A DNA stretch of 64,000 nt, taken from positions 6,524,501-6,588,500 of the forward strand of contig NZ_CP034447.1 of NCBI RefSeq assembly GCF_003952485.1, written 5' to 3'. Origin of the DNA: Mesorhizobium sp. M1E.F.Ca.ET.045.02.1.1. GTDB lineage: Bacteria > Pseudomonadota > Alphaproteobacteria > Rhizobiales > Rhizobiaceae. Below, one piece after another: positions 42,874-51,346 of this stretch. Both the position numbers and the translations under genes were made by a program. The number at the start of each line of letters is the position of its first letter. Position 1 is the first letter of the stretch. Below the pieces are notes generated by a model, which worked only from the letters and a program-made list of their open reading frames with translations, made no database searches and had not been told where the DNA came from.

Positions 42874-44916
42874 ATGCCGACGAGGCGACCCCATCTCTTC
42901 GCGCTCCTCAGCGCGGTGGTCGCGCTGATGCCTGGGATGGCGATCGGCGGCAGCGCTGACGTGCGCGTGACGGCAGCTATCCCCGCGCCAGGCGCGCCGC
43001 AGGCTCCGGGCGAGGCGCAGCCGTCTCAACCTTCAGCCGGTATCGCGCAACTGAAGGGCGGGCTCGACGCGCTGGCCGCCAACGACATCGCCGGTGCGCG
43101 CAATGCGCGCGACACGCTGCCCGCCACATCGCTCGACCGGCACATCCTGGCCTGGGCGATCGCGCTCTATGGCGGCGACCAGGTGCCGAGCGGCGAGATC
43201 GCCGACGCGGCCAAGATGCTGCCCGGATGGCCGGGCACGATTGCGCTGCGCAAGAACAGCGAGCGCGCGCTCTTTCGCGAGAATCCCCCGCCGCAAGTGG
43301 TGGTGCAGGCCTTCGGCCACAGCCAGCCGCTGACGCCGGAGGGCGTGATCGTCCTCGCCCGCTCGCAGGTGGCGCTCGGTAACCAGCCGGCTGCGCGGGC
43401 GGTGCTGGTGCCGTTCTGGCGCAGCGAGAAGCTGGAAGAGAAGGACGAGACGGCCATCATCAAGGAGTTCGGCGCGCTGATTCCAGCAGCCGACCATCGC
43501 TATCGCATGGAGCGCATGTTCTACGCCGACCGGCCGTCCTCGGCGCTGCGGATCGCCGGCCTTGCGGGCGCGCAGCAATTGGCAGATGCCTGGGCCGCGG
43601 CCGACAAAGGCGACAAGAACGCGGCGAAGCTGCTGAAGGCCGTGCCCGCGGCGCAGCGTTCTGCCGGCTATTTCTTCGCCGAGGCCGAATATCTGCGCAA
43701 GCAGCAGAAATTCGGCGATGCCGCGGCGATCGTGATGAAAGCGCCGACCGACCGCGATTCGCTGGTCGATCCCGAAGCCTGGTGGGTGGAACGCCGCGTT
43801 CTGTCGCGCGAGCTGGTCGACCAGGGCGACATGAAGACCGCCTATAGAATTGTTTCCATGCATGCGGCCGAGAGCCCGGGCAGCGCCGCCGAAGCCGAGT
43901 TCCATGCCGGCTGGTACGCATTGCGCGGTCTCAACGATCCGGCGTGCGCTGCCGCGCATTTTTCGCGCATCGCCGACCTCGCCCAGGGGCCGGTGTCGTT
44001 GTCGCGCGCCTATTACTGGCTCGGCCGCGCCGCGGAGGTCGGCGGTCCAGGCAGCGCGAAGGACTACTTCACCCGCGCGGCAGCCTATGGCACGACCTTC
44101 TATGGCCAGCTCGCCGGCGAACGCGTGGGCCTCAGGACCCTCAACATCGCCTATCCGAAGCCGAGTGCCGCCGACCGCCAGAGTTTCGAAGCCAGAGAGG
44201 CGGTGAACGCGATCAGGCGGCTCCAGGAGGCGGGCTATGACCGCTATGCCGAAACACTCTACCGCGACCTTGCGGGACAACTGACCAGCCCGGGCGAGCT
44301 CGCGCTGCTTGCGGTGCTCGCCGAAAAGCAGGGCAACCATTTCATGGCGCTGAAGGTCGGCAAGATCGCTGCCCAGCGCGGCATCGATGTCGGCGCGCTG
44401 TCGCATCCGCTGGGCGTCATTCCCGATTCGGCCAACATCTCCGGTTCCGGCAAGGCGCTGGCCTATGCCATCGCCCGCCAGGAGAGCGAGTTCAATGTCG
44501 GGGCGATTTCCAGCGCCGGCGCGCGCGGCCTTTTGCAATTGATGCCCGGCACAGCCAGGCAGTTGGCGAAAAAGGCCGGAATGATCTTCTCGCAGGCGCG
44601 GCTGACGAGCGATGCGGGCTATAACGCGACGCTGGGTTCGGCCTTCCTCGGCGAGCAGCTCGACCGCTTCAACGGCTCCTATGTGCTGACCTTCGCCGGC
44701 TACAATGCCGGCCCCAACCGCGCCGCCCAATGGGTGGCGAAATACGGCGACCCGCGCGGCAAGGACGTGGACGCCATCGTCGACTGGATCGAGCGGATTC
44801 CCTACACGGAAACAAGAAGTTACGTGCAGCGCGTGATGGAGAATTACGAGGTCTACAAGATGCGTATTTCAGGCAAATACGATATTGTCGGAGATCTGGT
44901 GAACGGGCGGGGCTGA
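42874..44916 (+). CDS. Soluble lytic transglycosylase (Slt70-like)
   Basis: A 680-residue periplasmic enzyme. A signal peptide (about 1-25, ending near AIGGS) is followed by a long superhelical part (about 60-480) and a C-terminal lysozyme-like domain (about 515-660): catalytic Glu in ARQESEFNVGA, then ARGLLQLMPGTARQLAKKAG, LTFAGYNAGPNRAAQW. It cleaves peptidoglycan to 1,6-anhydro products for recycling and remodelling. Divergent from dapA. Confidence 0.93.
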   Translation: MPTRRPHLFALLSAVVALMPGMAIGGSADVRVTAAIPAPGAPQAPGEAQPSQPSAGIAQLKGGLDALAANDIAGARNARDTLPATSLDRHILAWAIALYGGDQVPSGEIADAAKMLPGWPGTIALRKNSERALFRENPPPQVVVQAFGHSQPLTPEGVIVLARSQVALGNQPAARAVLVPFWRSEKLEEKDETAIIKEFGALIPAADHRYRMERMFYADRPSSALRIAGLAGAQQLADAWAAADKGDKNAAKLLKAVPAAQRSAGYFFAEAEYLRKQQKFGDAAAIVMKAPTDRDSLVDPEAWWVERRVLSRELVDQGDMKTAYRIVSMHAAESPGSAAEAEFHAGWYALRGLNDPACAAAHFSRIADLAQGPVSLSRAYYWLGRAAEVGGPGSAKDYFTRAAAYGTTFYGQLAGERVGLRTLNIAYPKPSAADRQSFEAREAVNAIRRLQEAGYDRYAETLYRDLAGQLTSPGELALLAVLAEKQGNHFMALKVGKIAAQRGIDVGALSHPLGVIPDSANISGSGKALAYAIARQESEFNVGAISSAGARGLLQLMPGTARQLAKKAGMIFSQARLTSDAGYNATLGSAFLGEQLDRFNGSYVLTFAGYNAGPNRAAQWVAKYGDPRGKDVDAIVDWIERIPYTETRSYVQRVMENYEVYKMRISGKYDIVGDLVNGRG

Positions 44917-44925
44917 GGGCCTTTT

Positions 44926-45113
44926 CCTTCTCCCCTTGTTGTGGGAGAAGGTGGCCGAGCGAAGCTCGGACGGATGAGGGGTGTTCCAGCTTGGCGATGC
45001 CCTTTTCCAGCCAGGATACCCGACGGCAGATCGCCGTCGTCGCATTCCTTCCAACACCCCTCATCCGTCTCGGCGCTGCGCGCCGATCCACCTTCTCCCA
45101 CAAGGGGAGAAGG
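44926..45113. repeat. Long intergenic palindrome, family B
   Basis: Both ends are the hairpin CCTTCTCCC...GGGAGAAGG; inside lie paired arms GGATGAGGGGTGTT and AACACCCCTCATCC. A second copy at 46155-47822 is split by the IS4-type element. It fills the gap between the transglycosylase and hydrolase genes. Confidence 0.75.
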
Positions 45114-45185
45114 AGGAGTCTCTCATTTGACGATCCCAGCCCTCGCCTGTAGCTGTCGGTCACCTCAACGAGGAGCAGGATCCCG

Positions 45186-46082
45186 ATGGCGAGCGACGGC
45201 TTTTCCGACTTCTTCTACGCCGCACCCGACGGCCTGAAACTCCATGCCCGGATCTACGGCGAGACAAACTCGGATGGCTGGCCGGTCGTATGCCTGCCTG
45301 GCCTTACCCGCAATGCGCGCGACTTCCATGAGCTGGCGCTTTACCTTTCAAGCAAGGCGAAGAGGCCGCGCAAGGTCGTCGCCTTCGACTATCGCGGACG
45401 CGGGCAATCCGACTATGATCCCGATATCGGCCATTATAATGTCGGCGTCGAGGCCGGCGACGTGCTCGCCGGGCTGGCGGCGCTGGGCATCGAAGAAGCT
45501 GCCTTCATCGGCACCTCGCGCGGCGGGCTGATCATCCATGTGCTCGGCGCGCTGCAGCCGGCCGCGCTGAGGGCCATCGTCCTCAACGACATCGGCCCGG
45601 TGATAGAGGCGCAAGGCTTGGCCCATATCCGCACCTATCTCGATCGCAACCCGAGACCGAAGACATTCGCCGAGGCGGTCGACGCACAGCGGCGCGTGCA
45701 TGGCGCGAGCTTCCCGGCGCTGTCCGACGCCGACTGGGCTCGCATGGTAGCCGCCATCTACCGCGATACGGACGCGGGACTGGTGCCGGATTTCGATCCG
45801 GCCCTGGTCGACACGCTGGCAGACGCGGACTTCACCAAGCCGCTGCCGGATCTATGGCCGCAATTCGACGCGCTCGCCGCCGTGCCGATGCTTGCCGTTC
45901 GCGGCGGCAATTCGAAACTTCTATCCGTCTCGACGCTCGCGGAGATGGGAAAGCGCCATCCCGGCATGGAGACGATCACCGTCGAAGGCCAGGGTCATGC
46001 CCCGTTCCTGGAAACCGGCAACCTCCTGGAGGAGATTGCCGCGTTCCTCGATCGCACCGCGGGTGAGGTTGTATCGAAGTAA
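45186..46082 (+). CDS. Alpha/beta hydrolase
   Basis: A 298-residue hydrolase. Nucleophile elbow GTSRGG at about residue 110, oxyanion strand VVCLPGLTRNARDFHELA, catalytic Asp probably in VDTLADAD or VRGGNSKLLS, and His in VEGQGHAPFLET near 275. VAFDYRGRGQSDYDPDIGHY is typical of the esterase and haloperoxidase-like group. Substrate unknown. AGGAGCAGGAT lies ahead of the ATG. Flanked on both sides by family B palindromes. Confidence 0.85.
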   Translation: MASDGFSDFFYAAPDGLKLHARIYGETNSDGWPVVCLPGLTRNARDFHELALYLSSKAKRPRKVVAFDYRGRGQSDYDPDIGHYNVGVEAGDVLAGLAALGIEEAAFIGTSRGGLIIHVLGALQPAALRAIVLNDIGPVIEAQGLAHIRTYLDRNPRPKTFAEAVDAQRRVHGASFPALSDADWARMVAAIYRDTDAGLVPDFDPALVDTLADADFTKPLPDLWPQFDALAAVPMLAVRGGNSKLLSVSTLAEMGKRHPGMETITVEGQGHAPFLETGNLLEEIAAFLDRTAGEVVSK

Positions 46083-46154
46083 AACCGAAGATCAGAACCG
46101 GGCGTTGGGGTGCTGCGGCAGTATAGGCGGGTTCGACGAGCAATCGCGCCCTTA

Positions 46155-46292
46155 CCTTCTCCCCTTGTGGGAGAAGGTGTCGCCGAAGGCGACGGATGAG
46201 GGGTGCTCCAGAAGACACCAGCCTCTCACTCCGATGGAACACCCCTCATCCGTCTCGGCGCTGCGCGCCGATCCACCTTCTCCCACAAGGGG
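46155..46292. repeat. Family B palindrome, left part, interrupted by IS4-type insertion
   Basis: Begins with the CCTTCTCCCC hairpin and contains the GGATGAGGGGTG / CACCCCTCATCC arms. The final hairpin is cut after CCCACAAGGGG; the missing end resumes at 47817. The bases CCCACAAGGGG occur on both sides of the element. Confidence 0.85.
46282..46292. repeat. Target-site duplication, left copy
   Basis: CCCACAAGGGG, identical to 47806-47816. Eleven bases fits the 10-13-base duplications of the IS4 family. Confidence 0.9.
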
Positions 46293-47805
46293 CTAGCGTG
46301 CGCACACATTTGCTTCGGGCTCATTTTTGCGAGGCCAGAACGAAGCCGTCTGTGATGGCGTTGAAGCGTCTGAGGCCGTGGGTGAAGGTGATGGGCCCTG
46401 GCGGGCGTTCCTTTTCGTAGCCGTTCCAGCCTCCGAGCCTGGCGATACACCAGGCGGCCCAGGCGAGCGTGTGCGTGGGGTGCGGGTTCTTCTGCTTTTG
46501 GGTCTTGCCTTCAAGCTTGGCGATGAGCACTTCCAGGACGGTGATCTCGGTGGGATCGAAGAGGTGTGCGGCCTGGAAGCGCTGGCCCGGCGAACCACGC
46601 CCGTGTACGAGTTGCATGACCTTGGTGGCGACGACCAGAGCGGTGGCGGCCAGACGTTCGAGTGCATCGCCGTCGGCGATGAGACTTTCCTCCAGATCGA
46701 TGGCCTGCGACTTCACGGTCCGAAACAGCTGTTCGACGCTCCAACGCGAGCGATACAGGTCGACGATGCGGCAGGCATCGGCGAGCGTTTCGACGCTGTG
46801 GGTGGTCAACAGCCGCCAGATCACCGCGTCCTTGGCCGAAGGTGGATCGATCTCACGCACTTCCACCATGTTGAGCGTGAGTTCGCGCGGATCGCGGCTG
46901 TCGGCGCCAAGGCGGGGCTGGCGCAAGCTCACCGCGGTGAAGCGAACGGCCAGTTCGACGGTGCGGGCCGGCCGGCCGGGTCGGGCCTGCAGTTCGAAGG
47001 CAATGCGGCCGGCTTCCGGCGTCTTGGCGATCGCGCCGAACAGGCGCTCGCCCCGCGTGCCCAAGGCCCGATCCCGTACAGCGCGGATGAGCACATGGGT
47101 GCGCTCGTCGGGCAGCCTTGCAAACACTTCGTAGATGTCGGCCTCGCGGTCGCCGATCACCGTCATCTGCGGCGCGTCGGTCAGCGCCTGGCATGCCGCC
47201 TTGGCGGTGCCGATCCACTTGTGGCTTTCCTTGGCTTCGATCGGCAGCGCCTGGTAGTCATCCGCCTTCTCTGCCTCGCGCCGCCAGATCGTGGCGCCTG
47301 CAAGGCCAAGGACCGAGCCGTCCACGGCATCCACGGCCAACGCCGGATGCACGAACAGCCCGATATCGGTGCCATTGCCGACACGACCGAGGCCGCGCTT
47401 GCGCGAAGCCTTGGCTTCATAGTTGATCTCGCTGCTGTCCTCGATGATCAGCACGTGGCGGCCGGCGGCCAGTTCGGCGGTTCGCGCCGCCGCCGTGCGG
47501 ATGATCTCTTGCGTGCTCACGTGGCGATTGCGAAACAGGCGTGTGAATGCGACCTTCTCGGCGCGCGTGTCGGCCAGCCGGCGCATGCCCGTGCTGACAC
47601 GCGCAAACATGCGCTCCAGAACCATGCTCCCCTTTTTTGCAGGCGCAGGTCGCCGAAGTAGCCAAGCAACGAAGCCATCGTCAAAACCTCCAGAATCAAC
47701 AATGGCGGCTACAGAATCACATACAATTCAACCGCTTCAAGCCATTTTCCGACGGCGCCTCTTCACGCTTGACCACAGCACGAAGCAAATGTGTGCGCAC
47801 GCTAG
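46293..47805 (-). mobile_element. IS4-family insertion sequence, 1513 bp
   Basis: Perfect terminal inverted repeats of 25 bases (46293-46317 and 47781-47805; outer ends CTAGCGTGCGCACACA), flanked by an 11-base direct repeat. It contains one transposase read in two frames. Removing the element and one target copy restores the terminal hairpin of a family B palindrome, so the insertion is recent and the ends are exact. Confidence 0.93.
46321..47678 (-). CDS. IS4-family transposase with -1 frame break near the start
   Basis: DDE transposase of about 452 residues if read through. Catalytic Asp in IIEDSSEINYE and IGDREADIYEVF; the family YREK motif is YRSRWSVEQLFRTVKSQ. The first 15 codons (MASLLGYFGDLRLQK) start at 47678 behind GGAGG; the remaining protein continues in the -1 frame after an A6 run at 47633-47638. 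The conserved FGDLRLQK...LLERM region spans both frames, so the frame change is required for the complete N-terminus. It may be programmed slippage or an indel; the in-frame ATG at 47625 could also give a shorter protein. Confidence 0.85.
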
Positions 47806-47816
47806 CCCACAAGGGG
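47806..47816. repeat. Target-site duplication, right copy
   Basis: CCCACAAGGGG, identical to 46282-46292. The following AGAAGG to 47822 completes the interrupted family B palindrome. Confidence 0.9.
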
Positions 47817-47833
47817 AGAAGGTGGAACCAGCG

Positions 47834-48922
47834 CTACTTCACCTTGGAACTCTTGCCCGGCGCCTTGACTGCGGCCGCTTCGCTCCTTGGCTTGCGCGCC
47901 GGCTTTGATGGCGACGGCGCGGTCAACGGAGACGCAAACACCGAAGCCTCCGCCACACGCGGCACGTCATCGGCGCGCGGTTTCTCGAGCACGACGACGC
48001 AGCCATCGAGGTCGTTGGTGGCGAGATGCGCATAGCGCATGGTCATCGACAACGTCTGATGGCCAAGCCACATCTGCACGCGCCGGATATCGATCCCCCC
48101 CTGGACGAGACGGGAGGCGCAAGTGTGGCGCAGGATATGCGGCACCACCTGCTCGTCGGCGCCAAGACCGACTTCGGCTTTCGCTTCGTTCCAGATGGCG
48201 CGGTACTGCGCCTGGGTCAGCTTGGTGAACGGACCTTTCGGCCGGCGGCCTTCGGTGGTCGGCGGCAGCTTGATCACTTCCTTGACGCGTTCGGTCATCG
48301 GGATGGTTCGGCTGCGGCCGGATTTGGTGATCCAGAACGAGACGCGGTGTTCCTGGATGTCGTTCCAGATCAGGCCGAGCGCCTCGCCGAGGCGGCAGCC
48401 GGTATCGACCAGGAAAACGGAGAGCCGGTAGGCATCCTCGCTGAGGTTCCTGATGGCGGCGAACAGCCTCGCCTCTTCGTCCCGTTCGAGGAAACGAATC
48501 CGCCCCGCCCGCTCCTTCTGGCGGCGGAATTCGGGCAAGCTGTGGATATCCCCCATCTTATGAGCCTTGCGCAGCAGTTTGCTGAGAGCAGCCATCTTGC
48601 GATTGATGGTTGCGTTGCTGTTCCCGCGCTGGCGCAAGGTACCGATAAGATTGTCCAGGGTGTTCTGGTCAAAGGTGCTGAAACGCTCTCCGAGGAGAAT
48701 TTCGTCTATTTCACCAATGAAAGAGCTGACATTGTATTTATGCCGCCCGTCATCCCAGAGTATGTCCCGGTATGCTGTAAAGAGCTCGCCGATCCTATAC
48801 GATTTTACTTCTCTAACCTTGTTGTAGGTGTACCTAAACTTCGAATTCTGAGAAGAAAAGACCGCAAAATGACCAGAGACCCCCGCCTCTTGAATCGCTT
48901 CGTTCGACATTTTTTTTGCCAC
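47834..48922 (-). CDS. Tyrosine recombinase (phage/island-type integrase)
   Basis: A 362-residue integrase. The N-terminal SAM-like domain (about 60-125: NTLDNLIGTLRQRGNSNATI, NRKMAALSKLLRKAHKMG) leads to a catalytic domain with Arg in DTGCRLGEALGLIWND, the VPHILRHTCASRLVQ box, WLGHQTLSM and nucleophile in TMRYAHLATND. A basic Ser/Pro/Lys tail follows. GTG at 48922 or ATG at 48910 may start it. No phage genes surround it. tRNA-Ser, a possible integration target, is 1.9 kb away, but the porin gene lies between, so it may be a stranded integrase. Confidence 0.83.
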   Translation of the reverse strand: MAKKMSNEAIQEAGVSGHFAVFSSQNSKFRYTYNKVREVKSYRIGELFTAYRDILWDDGRHKYNVSSFIGEIDEILLGERFSTFDQNTLDNLIGTLRQRGNSNATINRKMAALSKLLRKAHKMGDIHSLPEFRRQKERAGRIRFLERDEEARLFAAIRNLSEDAYRLSVFLVDTGCRLGEALGLIWNDIQEHRVSFWITKSGRSRTIPMTERVKEVIKLPPTTEGRRPKGPFTKLTQAQYRAIWNEAKAEVGLGADEQVVPHILRHTCASRLVQGGIDIRRVQMWLGHQTLSMTMRYAHLATNDLDGCVVVLEKPRADDVPRVAEASVFASPLTAPSPSKPARKPRSEAAAVKAPGKSSKVK

Positions 48923-49081
48923 ACCCCCGAGTGGATAGGCGACACCTAACCGCTTGGACGTGTCCTTTCAAGAGTTAAGTCTGATAAATCGATTTCATCG
49001 CGCCAGAGCGGATTCCTACGAAACCGTTCGCAGACTTCAGCTACCAGTACCCCCTTCTCCTTTTTCGCTTGCCCTTGCCCA

Positions 49082-49123
49082 GTCACGAAAACAAAACGGC
49101 CCGGGCATTGAAGCGCCCGGGCC
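49082..49123 (-). terminator. Rho-independent terminator of porin 1
   Basis: On the minus strand a GGCCCGGGC / GCCCGGGCC stem (49115-49123 and 49098-49106) with an eight-base loop is followed by a T-rich run (GTTTTGTTTTC). It lies 27 bases after the porin stop. Confidence 0.8.
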
Positions 49124-49149
49124 GGATTTCAGATGTAGCAGTCCAGCCC

Positions 49150-50355
49150 TTAGAACGAGCGCTGGAAGCGGAGGAGACCGCCGATGGCGTCGTCGCCATC
49201 AGTAATACCGGTCCAGTTGTGGTTCAGGCCATCGGCATCGCCGATTTTGCCTGCATTGATGTAGTCGACTTCGGCCGTGACCGTCAGGCCTGGGACAATA
49301 TCGTAGGCGATGTTGGCGGCGATGCCGAGGTTCTCACCTTCGTCATACGAGACCTGAGCGTTGAACGAGGTCTTCTCGTTGAACTTGTAGGTGCCACCGC
49401 CCCAGACTGCCCAGTTGCCGTCCCACTGCTTGTAGAAGCCGCGACCGCCAGCTGCGAAGGCATAGGTCGGGTCCGTCAGGTTGTCATCGGTGCCGTAGCC
49501 GCCGATGATGAACAGCGAGATCGCGTCGTTGACGTTCACGTCCAAACGAACCTTGGTGGCCACTTCTTCATAGTTGCTATCATAGGCAACGACGCCGGTG
49601 ATGGCGCCCCAGCCCTGCGTCCACTTCACGCCGCCGACGACATGCGGAACGTAGCTGTCGATCGTGCCCACGCCGTAGACACCATCAGTGCCGGCGCCCG
49701 AGCCTTCTTCGAGAGAGATCACGGCCGAGAAGCCGTTGCCAGCGTCGAAGTAGTACTGGACGACATTGGTGTCGAAGTCGCCGTAGGGAACCAGCGTATC
49801 CTGGATGACGTTGCCGGCGTAGCCGATGAAGGTATTGAACGCCGATTCGTCCTTACCGACGCGCAGCCCACCGAGCTGGATCCAGGCGAAGTTCAGCGAG
49901 GCGCCCTTATTGAAGGCCGGATTGACGGAGCCGATGAGCGGACCGGCGCCATCAGGATCCGCGCCCAGATCGGCGTTGCGGTTGCCGAAGTTGAAGCGGG
50001 TCTCGGTGTAGGTCTTCAACGTGCCGAGCTCGGTCTCCTGGTTGGTCCAGGTCTTCAGCGCAAAGCGGGCATTCTTGTAGAAGGTGTCGTTGCTGCCGCC
50101 GTCCTCAACATCGGCGGACGTCGCGCCGTCGAACGCGCCGACGTCGCCGACGCCGATGTCGTAACGGACATAGCCGCCGATGCGCAGGCAGGTCTCGGTG
50201 CCGGGGATGTAGAAGTAGCCCGAGCCGTACACGTCGCAGATCTTGACGTATTCAGCCGGTTCCGGCTCGGCGACGGTCACCGCGTCGGCGGCGCGGGCGC
50301 CGGAAACTGCGATCAGGGCCGCAGCTGAGCCGAGAAGAAGGCTCTTGATGTTCAT
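49150..50355 (-). CDS. Porin (Omp2/Porin_2 type), copy 1
   Basis: A 401-residue outer-membrane beta-barrel porin. Signal peptide MNIKSLLLGSAAALIAVSGA ends at ARAADA; the mature start VAEPEPAEYVKICDVYGSGY and the C-terminal aromatic FQRSF are characteristic of rhizobial porins. The first 75 codons and the ribosome-binding site are nearly identical to porin copy 2, which is inverted 1 kb away; the proteins differ mainly in surface-loop segments (about 78-90 and 128-150). It forms a channel for small solutes. Confidence 0.94.
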   Translation of the reverse strand: MNIKSLLLGSAAALIAVSGARAADAVTVAEPEPAEYVKICDVYGSGYFYIPGTETCLRIGGYVRYDIGVGDVGAFDGATSADVEDGGSNDTFYKNARFALKTWTNQETELGTLKTYTETRFNFGNRNADLGADPDGAGPLIGSVNPAFNKGASLNFAWIQLGGLRVGKDESAFNTFIGYAGNVIQDTLVPYGDFDTNVVQYYFDAGNGFSAVISLEEGSGAGTDGVYGVGTIDSYVPHVVGGVKWTQGWGAITGVVAYDSNYEEVATKVRLDVNVNDAISLFIIGGYGTDDNLTDPTYAFAAGGRGFYKQWDGNWAVWGGGTYKFNEKTSFNAQVSYDEGENLGIAANIAYDIVPGLTVTAEVDYINAGKIGDADGLNHNWTGITDGDDAIGGLLRFQRSF

Positions 50356-50358
50356 TTT

Positions 50359-50373
50359 CTGACCTCCAGTCAG
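50359..50373 (-). promoter_or_regulatory. Shine-Dalgarno in the loop of a short hairpin, porin 1
   Basis: On the minus strand CTGAC-TGGAG-GTCAG: the GGAG ribosome-binding site is in the loop and part of one arm of a five-base-pair stem, just before the ATG. Porin 2 has the same sequence except for the first base. It may modulate translation. Confidence 0.35.
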
Positions 50374-50455
50374 AATCGAACGGAAGAGTCGAGTTCATTC
50401 GACTGCCATCGCTGTCAGCGCTTTGTTATTGCTACATTTCCTGCTCTGGTGGGTC

Positions 50456-50746
50456 CTACCAAAGGCGTTTGCTGGCGAACGCATGCCCGGATCCCGATTT
50501 GAGATAGCGCTCGAATGAAGTCGCCTTTGCTCGGCTTGAAAAGGCCACGTAGGTCACGATTCGCCACGGGAGAAATTTGGAAGTGTGGCTGGATTTTCCG
50601 GCGTTATGATCGGCGATCCGCCGCTTCAGATCCGACGTTATGCCGATATAGCGCTCGCCTTCCAAAGCCTCGCTCTCAAGCAGATAGACGTACCACACGA
50701 ACCGGCCCTCCTTCGCCAAGGCTTCGGAGGGCATCCTCTCCGCCAT
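50456..50746 (-). CDS. GIY-YIG endonuclease-like protein
   Basis: A 96-residue single-domain GIY-YIG protein: FVWYVYLLESEALEGERYIG has the two-Tyr core, followed by the Arg in TSDLKRRIADHNAGKSSHTS and the Glu in ATSFERYLKSGSG. The family (UvrC N-terminal-like, YhbQ-type) has unclear biological roles. ATG 50746 or 50734 could be the start. The start region lies inside one arm of a 25-base inverted repeat shared with the 3' end of tRNA-Ser. Confidence 0.82.
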   Translation of the reverse strand: MAERMPSEALAKEGRFVWYVYLLESEALEGERYIGITSDLKRRIADHNAGKSSHTSKFLPWRIVTYVAFSSRAKATSFERYLKSGSGHAFASKRLW

Positions 50747-50817
50747 CCTGCTTCGCTCGAACGGGTTGGGCTTGTCCTGCGAGGCGCGCAGCGCGAAGCA
50801 GGATGGCGGAGAGGATG
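50732..50817. repeat. 25-bp perfect inverted repeat joining tRNA-Ser 3' end and GIY-YIG start
   Basis: The arm at 50793-50817 contains the last 14 bases of the tRNA gene, including CCA, plus 11 bases beyond it. The arm at 50732-50756 is its exact complement and contains the start codon of the GIY-YIG gene. The spacer is 36 bases. In RNA the two arms would form a long stem involving the tRNA 3' end. Confidence 0.85.
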
Positions 50818-50893
50818 GGATTCGAACCCACGAGAAGCTTTTGACCTCTACTCCCTTAGCAGGGGAGCGCCTTCGACCACTCGGCCACCTCTC
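50804..50893 (-). tRNA. tRNA-Ser (anticodon GCT)
   Basis: A 90-base serine tRNA with a long variable arm. Acceptor stem GGAGAGG pairs with CCTCTCC, followed by discriminator G and an encoded CCA. D-loop TGGCCGAGTGGTCGAAGG, anticodon stem CTCCC with loop CTGCTAA, and T-arm GGGTTCGAATCCC are all in place. It decodes AGC/AGU. Confidence 0.95.
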
Positions 50894-51346
50894 CGTCGCG
50901 CCGCTGGATAAAGAAAAGCGCCGGCACAATCAACAAGCTGGCGCCGGAATCGCTGAAAAAACAGCAGACCAACCCGACCTGGCTCCGCATGAGGCGATTC
51001 TGCGGCGACAACTGGGGGCGACGACTCGCCACTGCGCCGCATTTGTGTCCAGCCATCGCCGGATTCGGCCGGATTCACGGGCCGCGCGACCCTTAATGGT
51101 TAATGAGAACTTTCGGAGTGAGGCCAAATCGTGTCATTTGTGCAACAACGTCCGGGGATTAGCGCCCGGACAGGGCTTCCGCCGACACGATCGTGGTTGA
51201 ACGCCGCCGCCGCCTGGGTAAAGGTCTGGTTCGAAGGAGCGGCGCGGTGCGCATCTTTTTCGGTAAGTGGGGATGGGGCAGGGAACGCTGTCCTTCAGCA
51301 AAAAATACCCAGACCCGTTTTTTAACTTTTGACTGGAGGTCAGAAA
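50894..51346. other. Upstream region of porin 2 and tRNA-Ser
   Basis: No gene seen. It should hold the promoters of tRNA-Ser (leftward) and porin 2 (rightward). A tandem TTAATGGTTAATG occurs at about 51094. The last 20 bases before the porin ATG match those before porin 1. Confidence 0.45.

Noticed and set aside
43033..44730. A 565-codon open frame on the minus strand
   Set aside because: Antisense to the lytic transglycosylase gene; composition typical of a shadow frame.
46327..47661. A 444-codon open frame opposite the IS4 transposase
   Set aside because: Lies wholly within the IS element on the wrong strand; the transposase motifs are on the minus strand.
49069..50328. A 419-codon plus-strand frame over porin 1, with a counterpart over porin 2
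   Set aside because: The two are similar to each other only because the porins are duplicated; neither has a start signal or a family match.
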